DNA from: Leptodontidium sp. MPI-SDFR-AT-0119
Taxonomy: Eukaryota > Ascomycota > Leotiomycetes > Helotiales > Leptodontidiaceae
Reading direction: 5' to 3'
Length of the DNA stretch: 64,000 nt
Assembly (NCBI GenBank): GCA_020726505.1
Contig: JAHLEZ010000012.1
Span: forward strand, 310,001-374,000
Shown here: one piece after another, positions 33,811 to 47,047 of the stretch
Layout of the letters: every line of letters starts with the position of its first letter
How positions within the stretch are numbered: the stretch's first letter is position 1
The notes under the pieces: generated by a model
What the model was told of the DNA's origin: nothing
Databases searched by the model: none
The model's input: only the letters and a program-made list of their open reading frames with translations
Made by a program: the position numbers and the translations under genes

Positions 33811-36800
33811 TCAGGCGCTGATGACAGTCTGTAAAGTGGGTAGCCTCTCGTTCTCCCCCTGGATGTCGAGTTCATCACTCTCGTCGTGTCGGACCGGCGT
33901 GAGGGTTCTTTCGGACAATGCCTGCAAAGCTGGCGAATTGGAAGCTTCGGGTGTGTAGAACATTGCTTGTTGAGCTTGGCTAGCAGGCTGGCTGCTAGTC
34001 ATGTATTCATCTTCATCCTCAACAGGTGGTAGCGGTGTTCGCCTGCCGTCTGAGAAACTGATTGCAGCATCGCTGTCTTCGCCGTCGGAGGTCACAGCAC
34101 CAGAGGGGCCAAGTGAGTGGTTTGCTAGTTTCCTATGCAAGTCCCGGAAACTCCTCGCGGTCGCTGTGCTCGTTGTTGCTTGTGAATCGTGGCGCTCGTG
34201 GAACTCGTAAGGCTCGGCTAGAACAGAGTGAAAGTCATCCTCGATAGTTGCAGGCGATAGTTGCCCAGGCTCCTCCTTGTGTGGCTGTTTTCGTAGGCGC
34301 AGGCGCTCCTCGTGTGACATGCTTTGGAGTTCGGATCCAAAAGTGATGACTGAAGCTTTCTTGCCATGGACAACAAAACTTCCGGTGCCGCGAGACAGGA
34401 CGTCATCTTTGCCCTCCTCTGACATGCCGGCGCTGGATGACGAGTCTTTGCCTTTCCGGCTACGTGCGTGTGTTGGAACATGGGCTTCTCGTAAAGTACG
34501 GTGTAAACTCCGGCGAATCTTCCCTCTCTCCAGCTTGTCCTTCTCCCCAACATGATCCTTCCCTTCTTCATTCTCAAGACCAGTAGAAGGTCGCTTGCCA
34601 TCTGGAGTCTTGTCCAAGTCTGTATCGACAAGACCTTCTTGTTCCAGAACCGCTTGCTCTGCAGCATCGATGTTCGGTGAGGGAACTCGTTGAGAATCGC
34701 CAGTCGTTACCGGCTTCAGACTAGCCTTCGATGGTGTGGCAGCTAGGTTGGGGCTGGACGGTAAAGCTGCGCTTGAAAACGAAGGTTTGCGTGCACTGCG
34801 GGCATCGAAGCTAAGTGGCGGAAGCTCCCAAGAGGCTTGTGCCTTGTGGAAGCTCGACGATGCGGTCAGCTCAGGTGGGGTCTGGAAAATGTCATCCACT
34901 TCATGTCCAGGGCTGATTGGCGAAATAGGCTGATTCGAAGTGGAAGGGCGGTTGGCTGAATGAGGAACGGGTGATCGAGGAGTTCGCTGAGGTGTATTGC
35001 TGCTCGCTTTCGAGGGCAGACGCGCTAGAGTGTCTCGCTCAGAAGACGGCGTTTCTGCCATCCCACGTCTAGGTGATGCAACAGTAGGATTCTTCTCCTC
35101 TTCCAAGTCCATCGTCAGGATATCTTTGTGGCACTTTAGGCGCCATATTTCCATTCTCCCCCACTTCAGTTGTGCAGCCATTCGACCAGCAGCCAAGACG
35201 ACTTGCTCCCTGGTCTTTTGCTGGATGGGTGCGAGGATCTGAAGATGCCGGGCATTTCTGAGCTGTGCGTCGAGTTGCTTTTCAGCAGCAGCCAATTTGA
35301 CTTCAGCATCAGCGATCTTTTGCAACATAATCTCTCGTCGGGCAGCAAGGATATCTTGTGCCATTTTTGTATCGATTCTCCCGCTGACAATAGTGACTTC
35401 GCCGGTCGGTGTCTGAACAGATTTTGTTGAATCGTTGTGACTATCTAATCGTCGAATCCCCCTGGTTCGTTGGCCGTCATAATTGCCCCCAACTACACCC
35501 CTCATCCTTACTCCTGAAGTTCTGAACGCAGCGGCGTAATTGAGCTTCGCAAGCCAGTCATTCATTTCATGCTCGTTGTCGGCAAGGAATGTTTCCTCGA
35601 AGCCTCCATGCCGAACGAACACAAACGCATTCTTGTGCTTCTTATACGTCGAATCTAGCAAGGCAACAGCATCATCCGTTGACATAAGTGCGTCTGGTTT
35701 GAATGAATCAAGGGGAGGTTTAAAAATGACCGGACTACCATCCTGCCCTTGCTTGACGTGCGTTTCCAACTGGTGCATCAAATTCTTGATCCAAGTAGTG
35801 TTGCGGAAGAAATAGAGCTGGGCTCCTGTTAGAATAGCACCCCATTCCTGCCAAGGAGACCTTGTTTTCTTCTTCTTTGCGTCCTTTCGCCATAGCAATC
35901 CGACTTTGGTAATCTTGATGTCCACAATTCCAGGATGAGCTTCCTCGGGATTGTTCAAAGTCTTATCGTTCATGAAAGCGTCAGGTCTTGATCGCGCGGA
36001 AACAATCTGTAAAACACCAGTTCGGAAAAACGTCTTCTGTAGGTCCTGCAGATTGAGCGACGTAGCTGTACCCAGATAACTGTAAGGTTCCTCCAAACAC
36101 ATCACATCTTTAAGATTTGGTCTTAAAGAATCAAGCTTGCTATCAATGATGAGAGTGTATGGATCGACAGGTTCCTTCGATGGACGTTTAGTTGGATCCA
36201 CAGCTCCACGGGGGAATATAGACTTCTTTTTCATCTTGTGCTGAATAATACGTTCGCCGTTAATATCCAGATCGTCCTCGACATGAATGAATGGCGTATA
36301 CGAGATATTGTCGTAGAAGCATTCGAGTATCTCATCAAATATGCCTTCCCCACGGGTATTCTTTAGATAGTCCGGTTTCTGCATCTTGTGCTTGTTGTTC
36401 TTATTGAACACATCTGTGTGCAAGATAAGTAGAGAGAAGGCAATGAAGTATGCCTGGTCGGGAGATGCATATATTCCGGGATTGCATTCATGGTACCTGT
36501 TAGCGAACCCTTGCAAGCACCTGTCAATTTGCTGGGTTTCCTTCGGCAGCTCAACTTCCATGAGCAGCTTCCGTATTGCCATGTCCATTGGGTCACCAAA
36601 AAATCCGAAACCACGCATATAACTACGCAACACGGCTTGAGAAAATGGATCTGTGCCTTTGGAGAGAACGCTAGCAACAACACCTCGACTAACTGCTTCT
36701 TCTAGGCGGACAAGGTACTTTGCAGGTGTGTCGTCTTCGTGTCTCTCTGGCAAGACTATCGGTGCCACTGGCTCTCGAACAAGCTGCATGGAGTTGTTTT

Positions 36801-38269
36801 TGGAGGTACTAGATCCTGGAGTTGCCGGACCAGATCCATGGTGAAAAGGGGGCTCCGAGTTCTGTCGCAGTCTATGAGACAGGCCAAATAGATCCCCAAA
36901 ACTCTTCCTGCCAGTTGAAGTCGATGTTCGGGTAGAAGGTAGCGTAGGTGTGGGTAAAGAATCTTCAGTAGGCATGTTCCTCAAAGAGCTCAGAGTCGAT
37001 GATCTTCCTCGGAGGCCAAGTCTCGCACGAGTTGGTGAAGACTTGGTAGATGCCGCAGAGCCATGCCGCAACAACGGCACACCAGGCGCCGCCGCAAATG
37101 CTGTCGAAGCCTTTGCAAGAGCAGCATGCGAATGGTTTGGAGATGGAAGAGGAGATGCGAAGCGGCCGTGACTTGCCACATCGTCAGCTGAAGGAGATCG
37201 AAGCGCCTTAACGGCAGGCGATTCTGTTCCTGGGATTCTCGAAGAACTCGCTGAAATCCGAGAAGGGGCAACTAGAGATTGGGACGATTCCTGATTGCTA
37301 TTCTTCTGAGGAAGATGCGACAAGTCAAATAAGGGCGTCGGCTTCTTTCGTCGAGGCAAGCGGAAGAATGTAGTGGTCGTGTGCACAGTATGCGTAGTGG
37401 TTGTCGTTGTTGCGTAGACACCATGGTCTCCAGAACTTCCATCAGACCTTGAGGATTCGGACAATCGAGTAATAGGAAGTGCCAAGGTCGAATTGCCGTC
37501 GTCGCCGTAAGCCGGGGGAGAGCCACCAACATGAGTGACAGGACGTTCTGGCTCATCAAATGTTACTCTGCCCTTGGTCCCAGATGGAGCTGTCTCGGAC
37601 ATTGTCTTCCTCCGCTCCTTCTTCTCATTCTTTGTAACGGTCGGGGGAATTGACTCTTCCGCTTGGCTGTCCATGGAGGTCTTTGCTCGGCTTGGAAGTT
37701 TGACCCTCGACTTCTTCTTCGTTGGTCGGGCAGTATTGATGTCCATTGTCGGTGCAGTGGTGATTATTTCTGGAGCTGGCATCTGGTCAGGGACGGAATC
37801 AAGACGGGTGGAATTGGCACATACGTTGAGGGATAGGAGGGGCATCAGCATCAGCACGAGCCTGGAGGCGGGCTTCCACAAAGTCAGCATCCGAACAGAG
37901 TAGAACTACAAACCAAACAGGTTTACCTCTTGTGGCTAATTGGGAATCCGAGGCGTGTCGAAACTTCAGCATACTGAAGCGACGATGTTTCTGGCTCTCT
38001 TCCTGTATTGGTGGTGAGACAGTGCGGTGGAGTGACTCGGTGCCACTCTCAGCTGGCGTCCCAGCCGCAGATGGGCCATCATCCAACGCAGCATCTGGCG
38101 ACAGGAAATCCGCAGCAGATAGTCGTCGTGGGATCTGCTCGCTGGCCCTGCTATCGATGACGGGTACTGGCAAGTTATTCGAGGAATCTGCAGAGTAGAA
38201 GCTGTGTCGTCGAAGTTCCCCATTGCTGGTAGGACCGCGACGTCGCAGCAGGCCGGTCATCAAAGGCAT
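33811..38269 (-). CDS. Sec7-PH domain Arf/Arl guanine-nucleotide exchange factor (Syt1-like)
   Basis: Large protein that activates Arf-family GTPases on membranes. Exons on the minus strand: 38269-37927, 37905-37825, 37775-33811 (introns 21 nt by the nearest acceptor or longer, and 49 nt), about 1460 aa. The first acceptor is uncertain: the 21-nt choice is too short to be comfortable, and an acceptor near 37882 also keeps phase. The Sec7 domain lies at about residues 480-680, with LPKETQQIDRCLQGFANRYH carrying the catalytic glutamate, and FSLLILHTDVFNKNNKHKM. A PH domain follows at about 770-900 (VGLLWRKDAKKKKTRSPWQE to EHEMNDWLAKLNYAAAF). A short coiled coil at about 940-990 precedes a long Ser/Pro-rich tail. 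The Sec7-PH order matches yeast Syt1 and related fungal GEFs. Confidence 0.88.
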
Positions 38270-41200
38270 GTTGAAATCCGGGGTCGCGAAACCATTGATC
38301 TCGACGGCTTCCTAGGTGATTTGGAGCTGGACGAGTGATCGAAAGGCCATTCGTTCTTGACGGTTGATGGAATGTTTCTCGTTTCGAGGAGGGAGGGAGG
38401 AGGGAGGAGGCAGGGTAGGGTAGGGCAGGGCCAAGAGGCTGGTGGTCGAGGCTGGGAGAATCCTAGCAGATTGCAAGGGAGGGAGGGAGCGGAACGCTCA
38501 GATGTTGGAATTCAAACGAATGACAGGGGAAGGAAAGATAGAATATGGTTGGTTGATTGGTAGGTACAATTCAGGTTCCGGATGTCAGACTGGACATGAC
38601 ATGAGGATCAATCAAGACGTCGTTGGTGGGAAGGGGAGGGAAACGAAGGGAGGGAGGAGGGAGGGGAGAAGAGGTCCGCGGATTCGATGTGACGCGTTGC
38701 GATGCAGTGGTGCAGTCTGATCTGACGAGGGGAGAGGAAGAAAGAGAGGTCGAGGTTGAGGTCGAGGTCGAGGTCATCAAGCCACGAATTGGACTGGATC
38801 GCTGGGCTACTGGACTAGACGGAGCGGAGCGGAGCTTGACCAGCCAAAGATCCGCCTCGCTTGGCATTGACATCCACCCACTGCACTCTCTGGAGTACTG
38901 TAAGTTTACAGAGCAGAATTTGCTTTGCTTTGCCGTTGCCCTTGCCCTGGATTTCACTTCCGAGAGGTGATGTGATTTATGTGATGGGAGTTGGAACTCT
39001 ATCTCAAGCCATTTTGTCCCAGAAAGAGTGAGAGAGTGGGTGAGCCGGCCAACGGAACAGTCGGTAAGGCTGCAAACTAATCATGCTCTGACGAGTGCTT
39101 AAGAAGGTACTGAGTACTCACTTAGTAGCCAGCCCGAAGTATATGATTTGCATATTAAAAAGTGTTGACAGGTGGTCCCATATAAATAAACAAATAAATA
39201 ACTAAATAGGACTTTGTAAATATATATATATACAGCGAGGTACTGTACCTGGGCAACATCCAAAGCCTTGCAGGGCTTCTCACTGGCTCTTACAACCCGG
39301 TCAGGTCCTTCGTGGCATATCAAGATTGCTTTCCTCTTTCTCGTTACAGCTGAATGCCAAAGCCCATTAGTTGCGCCTTCTTTCCAGAGTTTCAACAAGC
39401 AATCTTCATTCAACATGTACTATAAGCTTCTTTGCGTCACCCAGTCTTGTCGTTCAGTCACAGATTCTAGCTTTCTAACGTCACAGAACTCAAAAGCTCG
39501 CCAAACCCTCAAATCCCAACCCCCAGCCCTTGCACTGCAAACTATATTGGGTATTTTCGGGTTGGCAGCCTTCCGAGATCTCCGAGTAGACATGTCGACA
39601 AAGCGACGAAAGGGTTTGAATCAACCTACAATCTCAGAACCGTACCTTGCGCACCCAACCAAGCTCTCCCCAGCTGATGCATGCACAACGGGACCCTATC
39701 GATGCGAGCTCTTATGACTTGCAGCAAGCACACATGAGGTTTCTCTCCTCTTCGGCATCTTTCAACCCCACCATCGTGACTCCCAGCCAGCCATTTGAAA
39801 TCGAAGAAGTAAAGAAGTGGCTCTTGTAACCTTTCACCCCACTCTCTTGCAGGACTCACTCAGGCCACAAACCTAACGCAACCCCTGAGGGTCTTGGGAC
39901 TCTCGCTTCGCTCTCCAGCCACACCCACTTCTGCAAGTCTTGGAAGTCTCGGACTTGATCCTCTTGAACTTTCTACACAACCCTAGGCTCTTTTCCTTGT
40001 ACTTTTCGTGTTATCTTTCGCAATGAAACCTCCTTCTACCTACTGCCCCTCATCCATGGCTACCTACCCAATGCAGATACCTGCTAGCTTTCGGACTCGC
40101 AGTTACATGCATGACTGGATCTTAAGCGAGTGAGACAACAAATGGGTTTCCAATCGAGGGAATCTGGCAGGTCATTTATCCACCTTATTGTACCAACAAT
40201 ATTAATTTCTCTCTTTGTGATACCCTGCGTTTGTATAAATCAAGAGCCGCCGAGTCACACAAAGATATCTCACGAAAATCAAAGACTCATTTCTCTGATT
40301 TCCATGTCTTTTTGATCGAGCGATGGCAACACACCGTCTGCCATCGCTAGCCTTCTGGTGGTGCCAAATGCTACAAAACAACCTTAGCACACCGAGCTTC
40401 GCAATCTTGATGAAGTCTGCATAACTAAATTCTTTCCATCTGAGTGCGAAGCCCTCATCATCGGTGCTAGGTATACGAACCCCCTACCTTATATTAGCCG
40501 AAAATCCCTTGCCTGTCAATTTTCCTTGTGGAAACTAGGCCATCTCTGGTGTTACAGCAAGGTTTGGTGGGTGCAAAGCCAATCGCCTCGCAACCACTAT
40601 GCTAATCTAGTATACTGCAGGCGGCCATCTAAGACTGAGTGTGGAGCCTCCAGAAGTCGTTCCGAAACACAGAGTTGAAGCTGTAGCAAAGATTGCGTCG
40701 TTTGAGGTGGCGCGTTAAAAGCGATTAAGGAATCAGTTGGCAAGTGAAGATAGGCTGCGATCTTATGTTTACCTGTGCTTACACATGATTCGAGATCAGC
40801 CAGGCTGGATGTTTAGCTTCACACGTTCCTTAAGTCTCGGCAGGAGTTTCTTGAAAACTGGCAGTATCAGAAACGGTTTGTCTTACGGAGGCAGTGAGCA
40901 CCTTGGCGCGTCTCCTAGTTCTCTAGTTGCATCTTTCGACTAGGCGTCTGGTGTTACTGGTTCAACAAAGGTCTCTTTCATAGTGCTGAGACTCTTGGAT
41001 GTACAAATTGTTCACGAAATTCTTGTCAAGCTGTGTGTTGAAAGGAATCAATGACCAAACCAATACTCCTATCCTATCTATATTCAACACACGAAATGCG
41101 GACATTGGCCGGCTTATTGAAGCACTAAGAGGTCAAATCCGAGTCAAAAGCGTCGTTTGTGAAACCATCGCTTACCCGTCAACATTCTTTTCCCGAATAT

Positions 41201-42630
41201 TCCAATGTCTCACATCTGCCAGGGCAATATGCCCCTGCGTTCAGAGTCCAGAAGGCTCTCCCCTCCATGACTTGACAGTACGTCATCTGTCAACTCGGAT
41301 GTGGCTTTGGGCTACATCACTCAGCGGCCAGACGGAGGTGTTACCCTAGGGTTCAAACAAGTTTCCACGTGCAGACAAGGCGCAGTGGATCAGTAGTTGG
41401 GATAACAGCAAGTTTATCGAGTCCGCAATCGACCACTTCGACGGCTACATGCAGAAGCACTTCGCGCAATGAACAGGTGGTGACACATACGTCTACCAAA
41501 TCCGGGTAGGAAGTCAGCAACCGGCCTTTACCTGATTTATGTTATTTTGGTCCACACAGACACTAGTAATAGGCCACGCCGCCGACGAGCTCCCGGATGT
41601 ATGATCGATGTTAAGGAAACCAGGCCAGTTCACTCTAGCAGTTTTCAAGAGGCATGGAACGCTTGTCATATTCTTAGCTTCGAAGGGAGTAGCGGGAATA
41701 GTGAGAGGTGGGTTGCCTTTTCTAGAAACTGCTATCCTGGCGGCGTTCAAGGCCACATATGACCACCTAGAAGGGCATTCTAGCGGTTCGTAGATGAGGA
41801 TTTTACACTTTCAAGGCAGGCTGTTGCGCTTCTTGGATATACTGACGCGCGATTACTGTTGACACTTTTGTTTGACATACCGCTAGCGTACCGCAACGCA
41901 TGCTTTTTTTCTATTGCACAGAGCAAAATTCGGGGTTGGCGTCGATATTACATACATAGTAGTACTTCTATCCATAAACAATATTCGCCACACTGCAACG
42001 CATTTCCATGAAAGCAAAGCCCAATGCATGATTTCAGGTCTACAGTAAAGATATGGGCATTGCTGCAATTTAATAATGTTGAATTATAAGGCGCCTTCGT
42101 CAAGATGAATGTCCGTGAAGTCAACAGCCAAGCCGCCGCCAGACTATCCTCGCTTACTAACCCCTGAACATACCAAATCTACACGAGCCGCCCAATGATA
42201 CACAAGCGCCTCTCGTGGTCGACTAAACTTCGCATTCCCTCACCCCAACAAGGACTTCCGGGAACCTCCGTTACAAAGAAGCTCGAAATACTTTGGAAGG
42301 CGTCGCGGGTCTCCACTAAGAAGACACACCGCACTCGGTGGCCGTCACTCACCGGCCGGCTCGGAAGCCACAGAGGCTTCGAGGGTTGTTTTTTGTTGGT
42401 CGGCTCGGTAGACCCTGGTTTTGCGATTTGCAACAGAGTATCTTGAGGATGGGTAACGATGAGAACGATAGGCCCGCTCGGTTGACGATGTGCATCAAAA
42501 CTGTAAATACGTGTCGTGTGCTTTGTCCGAACGCTCAGGCGCTGGAAAATGTTTGCTTTTGTCATGTTCGCGAGTACGTCGTATGTGCTGTTGAAACTTC
42601 CCGTCGTTCAGGACTTGTAACGTACCTTCC
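38270..42630. other. Long gene-poor region upstream of the Sec7-PH gene
   Basis: About 4.3 kb. 38380-38780 is purine-rich with GGGA and GAGGTC repeats and is probably the Sec7-PH promoter. 39190-39235 is AT-rich (AAATAA and TATATA units). 39590-39720 has a short plus-strand frame starting MSTKRRKGLNQPTISE, too short and unspliceable to call. At about 41356-41472 a plus-strand stretch, ending ESAIDHFDGYMQKHFAQ and a stop, has protein-like character after an upstream stop and may be the tail of a dead gene. Nothing else is supported. Confidence 0.45.
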
Positions 42631-42639
42631 TCGATCATA

Positions 42640-44540
42640 ATCCTATAACATACATAATCATGTTACTGCTAGAGTTTCGACTACCGCGCTGTATAATCAC
42701 ATTGGTCTTGCTCTCACTTTCCTCATCTGCAAGCACGTTTATCTGCGGTCGAGAGATTGCCTGTCTTATGACCAAGCAAACTTCCCCGTTCCGGGATAAC
42801 AAGTATCTGTGAAATATCGGCAAAGTTATAAACTAGCCCCATCAAAACACCTACGGGAATGGCATCATTACTATATTGAATAGCGCCAACATTTTACTGC
42901 CCCATCGAAAGCCCACTGTCATATACTACACTGAAAGTAGTATTCCTCGGAAGCCAAAATAACTGGATCGGGACACTCACTCTAGTCTCCACATAAGGAT
43001 AACGAGGCTCTGGAAAATGTAGCGCAGGAACATGTTTGCAGCAAGAGTACTAGTAGCGTATGTTGGGTAAGCGTTCACCTGAAAAGCGACGATGCCCGGG
43101 AATACGAGGAACATGCTGTGCTAATTAGACATTGGTTTTTCATAGAGGTTAGATGTACTCACTCTAGCCCCAAGAAGATACCCCCAATGGTTGTTACAAT
43201 GTAGTGACCTGAGCTATATGTTTCCCAACCGAAACTCTGTATTGAGATACATCAGCCTGCTTGGTTTTCAACGAGTTCTAGGGCAGGGCGAACCTACAAA
43301 GGGCCCAATTGGGATGCAGATCCCACCAGCAATCGTAGGAGGTAAGCGGAACTTCGAATCTGGTTTCAGTAGCTGATTGACTGCGACTGCTCTTGGATGT
43401 GACATGAAGCGTGGGTAATTTCGATGCCAGCTCGGGTTCGTCCACGGACCAATCAACATGTCATCCATCATCCCAAAGAATGTCAGTCCTGGCTCCCATA
43501 GGGTGTGGCCACGTTTGACTTGGAAAAACAGTGGGAGGACACTAAGGAATAGATGTAGGATACCGAGGAGGGGCATGGAGAGCAGACACAGGCACAAACA
43601 CACTGGCTCAGACAGGAGCAGCTGGAATGGTCGATAGATCGAATGCTAGATGATTCGTAGGGCCGATTTCGATGCATTTGCGTGCTCGGAAGTGGAGTAA
43701 TATATGTTGTTTTTGGGACGCTTTTGGACAGCGTTTCCCTCTGTGGCAAGTAGGACTGGGTGGTATCTTTCAGGAACGAGGATAAGCGAAACGAGTATGA
43801 ATCCAGCCCAAATAAGACGAACAGTGGAAGTCCTCGCCTAATTTCACCTCTAGTTAGCTTTCTGAAACCCAGCAACCCGAAGAGGTACCTATCATGGGGC
43901 CGGTAACAGGACCAACGAAAGAAGTCATTTTGCATAGCATCATAGGAGCTTGGGTTTGAGCCCGGCCCAAATATATCGATCCGCTATCATCCCGCCTGCT
44001 ACGCTGAGTAGAGCGCTTCTCGACACCCCTCCAAATAACCGAGCATTGATCCATGTCTGTCTATTCCGTGCGGCTGCGGATGGAACGAGGCCGAGATTAT
44101 ATAGATATATCTTTGGCCACAAAACTCGAGAATGTTTGTTAGCCCGTGCAGGGCGGTCGAGGTAGATGTATCGCACATACCGCAGACAATGGGCTTATGG
44201 CCATTGGGCCCATAGCCAGCCCAACCACGAACATATACAGACCCAGGACAGCGACCTCTTGAAAACAACTAAGCTCCCTCATTATTTAGACATAGGTCGA
44301 AACATAGATAGAAGATTCGCAAGTTCTATGTAGGGGATGATAGTAAGCCCCGAGGAATGATAACACGACATGTACAGACACTGACCAGTGTATTTACCCC
44401 AATGACACAACAAGTACGAATAGCTACTTCTGGAATGTGGGATGGTTGCGAGTGTTGAGGGGTCACCGTCCCATTCCACGAGATAAATCTGCTCAGACGA
44501 AGGCGAGAATTGCTTTCGTCTTCGGACATCATCCCAGGTG
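42640..44540 (-). pseudogene. Decayed DHA1-type MFS transporter
   Basis: Translating the minus strand piecewise gives MFS drug:H+ antiporter (DHA1, polyamine/fluconazole-type) fragments in the right order, but in different frames with stops between. From N to C: a start-like MMSEDESNSRLRLSRFISWNG (44530 down), LGLYMFVVGLAMGPMAISPL (about 44230), RLFGGVSRSALLSVAGGMIA then SFVGPVTGPMIG (about 44050-43890), RPFQLLLSEPVCLCLCLLSM then LWEPGLTFFGMM (43640-43470), PDSKFRLPPTIAGG (about 43350), and PTYATSTLAANMFLRYIFQS (about 43080-43020). Short introns could explain a few breaks, but several lie inside conserved helices with no splice sites in reach, so I call it a relic. A decayed regulator lies just upstream on the same strand. 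Confidence 0.7.
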
Positions 44541-45299
44541 TGTTTGGTTCCGTCAACAGGAGACTAGGTAGATGACTGTGCTAAAGTCGATCCGGCGGCA
44601 CTTGGGACCGTTGGGTAATCTCGATCATCTCAATAGTTAAGGTGCTCAACAACAAAATATGTGTATCGAGTTTCAGTATTACAAGTTTAAAAAGTTCGGA
44701 TGGAAAGGCAAGTTGGACTTTCCATGTCAAAATGTAGGGAATTCATCCCCAAGCACAGCCATGGCCTCCATAGCCATGATAAAAATACAGGGTAGATGTT
44801 GTTCGGAGTTCGGGCTACAGGGGGTACACAATCCTTATGTTGTCGTGACTTCGAAATTATGTTGGTCAGTGTCAACCAGAGAGTCCAGGAAGACGCGGAT
44901 TAGGATCCACCTTGACAGCCGCATACATGGAACTTTTCGTTGTAAGTGGTCGTTGGTGAGGGGGTAGGCCAAGATCAGTCAGAATGGGCTTTCTGTTCTC
45001 TTGCCGTCCCTCGTAGCGAAGATTGTCAACAGCCCCCAAACTCAAGAACGAACCATTGACTTGTAAATCCCACTTATCCTTCATCGAAGAGCAAGAACAA
45101 GAACTTAGTAAGTTCGGTCCTGGCTGCTCTGAGCATTGAATTTGAGTACTTCTTACAGTTCTATGCCACAATAGCTGCCCAGGTCAAGCAAGTCCGTGAA
45201 ACCAAAGTCACTGTCGATAAGCCACTAAACACTGTTGCTGCTGCTAGCGACAGCAGCATCTCCTTGATCCCGGGGCATGTCACCCATGACTCTGAGTCC

Positions 45300-46470
45300 T
45301 CGATCAAAGCTTTCCAAATCTCGGCTCATGTCTCGACTCCTCTTTTCTCGAGCTGCCGACGAGTAGGGAACGAGCAGTTGTCAGTGCCTCTCTGGACAGG
45401 TGTGAATTAAATTGCGTGGTTGCAATTTTCAGCGTCTCTATGGCAAGAGATACCAAAGCGACGCTCTCTAGAGTCTCTATTGCCAGAAGTACGCAGATGC
45501 TATGGGAAGGCGTTCGAACGATATTCCACCATGGCTGTCGCATTTTGCATAAGAACATAACTCCGTCTAGATCGACCTGGATGGTATCCAACAGCGAAGA
45601 GACTGCTTGGGGCGAAAGGATGGCGCCCGTTGTTCTCAAAATTCAGAAGGTACAGAGGCATACGTCTGCCATGCTGTCAGCAGGAAGATTCGTCGAGACA
45701 GACTTCATGATGGCAACAAGTTGAGCTGTGGAGTCTCTAGCGTGAGATTGCAAGGGCTGACAACTACTGGTATCAAGCGGCACAGCTGTTCGCCCATATT
45801 CGGAGTCAAAAGACCCGTGCTGCGCCATGACAACCCATAAAGTCCTCCTTCTGATGTCTACTTCAAGTGCCGAGACTTCACGAGCTGTATCCCGTCTCAT
45901 TTGAATCTCGTTAAGCTCCCTGTGAAGCCCAATCGCCCCAGCAACATGGACCGCAGTACATGAAGCCATCCATGAAAGATGAGGTCTTGTCGTGGACCGA
46001 AGATATATCGCTCGTAAATGCTACGCTGAACTGCTGCCTTGGGCTCATTGCGCGTGCCAGCGTTCCAGCCAAACGACTGCAGTCTCAGTGGATTTTCCAT
46101 GCCTAGAGCAAGCTCAAGAGTACGGATGTGTGCAATAGCACTATTAGCGGCTGTGAATCTGGTTTTGAGGGACTTGTGAAGCAGTGGATTCCCATATGGA
46201 CACTAAACAACGCTCTCAGAGACCATGTACGAGCCAGAGGTTGTGACGGTATTCGACACGAGCTCAGAGGCTTTCATTTCAGCCGGTGGTAACCTTGACA
46301 GCGTCTTCGCCGTTGACGAAGGTTTTCGATGAGGACGTAACTTGGTATAGGCACATTCATAGCCGTAGACCGAGCAGCCGGCGAGTGGCTCTTTGCCGTC
46401 ACATTTGATTTTCCTCTTTCGGCACGGGTCACAGGTCCTCGAACTGCGTTGACGGACCTTAGGTACCGAT
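45300..46470 (-). pseudogene. Decayed Zn2Cys6 transcription factor
   Basis: The minus strand at about 46440-46340 reads RTCDPCRKRKIKCDGKEPLA followed by GCSVYGYECAY. This is a fungal Zn2Cys6 finger in which one expected cysteine (the first of the second CxxC pair) is missing. Further down, a fungal-specific regulatory domain is recognisable: AVHVAGAIGLHRELNEIQM and DIRRRTLWVVMAQHGSFDSE (about 45960-45770), then a helical part near 45640-45330. The pieces lie in different frames with stops between, and the finger frame ends about 50 codons after the finger. This is an inactive or degenerate regulator, likely the former controller of the neighbouring MFS gene or epoxide hydrolase. Confidence 0.65.
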
Positions 46471-47047
46471 GGAGCTGGAAGATGCCGTTGTGGGCGCTAT
46501 AGAATATGGTCCGTATCAAGTATTATACCACGAGATCATGGGCGTGGCTTCGTGGTAGATGGCCTTTGGCTCAGGGCATACCATTACGAATGCGACTGAC
46601 AGGGTTTCTAAGATCACCACAAGCCCACACCTTACAATTTAGGAATGTCGATAGAACGAGGGGCTAAACAACAGATGAATTGGTGGTTTGGCCAGGTTGA
46701 GGATTAAGAAATGCGATGGCCTGAGCTGTTAGCGGCGATCATGCAATGTGATTGGCCCATATTGGCTGGCAAGAAATTCGGGGCCAATTCCCATCTGCTA
46801 ATCCACGACCGTAACCATTATCCCTTGTTTGGGCCTGGGACGTCAAGTAATAACCAATAACGCCCAACTGAATGGAGCCCAGAAAGCCTGAATATCGTTG
46901 TCACGAGCGCTCTTGGCCGGGGGCAGAAGCGAGTCTCGGAAAAGGACTTAATGACAAGTACACTGCACTGAACAGCATTCGAGTATGATTGAAGCAACTT
47001 GAAGCATGTATCTTAGATCCAGCAATCTATTTCCTTCTTCCACTGGC
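46471..47047. other. Intergenic between epoxide hydrolase and regulator relic
   Basis: About 0.6 kb. I see no coding potential. CCAAT occurs several times around 46700-46870 (ATTGG or CCAAT), which could be remnant promoter elements of the dead regulator. Confidence 0.35.

Noticed and set aside
38357..38970. Plus-strand frames upstream of the Sec7-PH gene with Glu-Val repeats
   Set aside because: They are translations of GGGA and GAGGTC simple repeats in a promoter region.
39591..39829. Short plus-strand frame MSTKRRKGLNQ with a second frame ending EIEEVKKWLL
   Set aside because: The two pieces are in different frames and no GT-AG pair joins them; too short for a gene call without transcripts.
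43340..43380. tRNA B-box-like string (ACTTCGAATCTGG)
   Set aside because: No matching A box or cloverleaf around it, and it lies inside the MFS relic. No convincing tRNA was found in the window.
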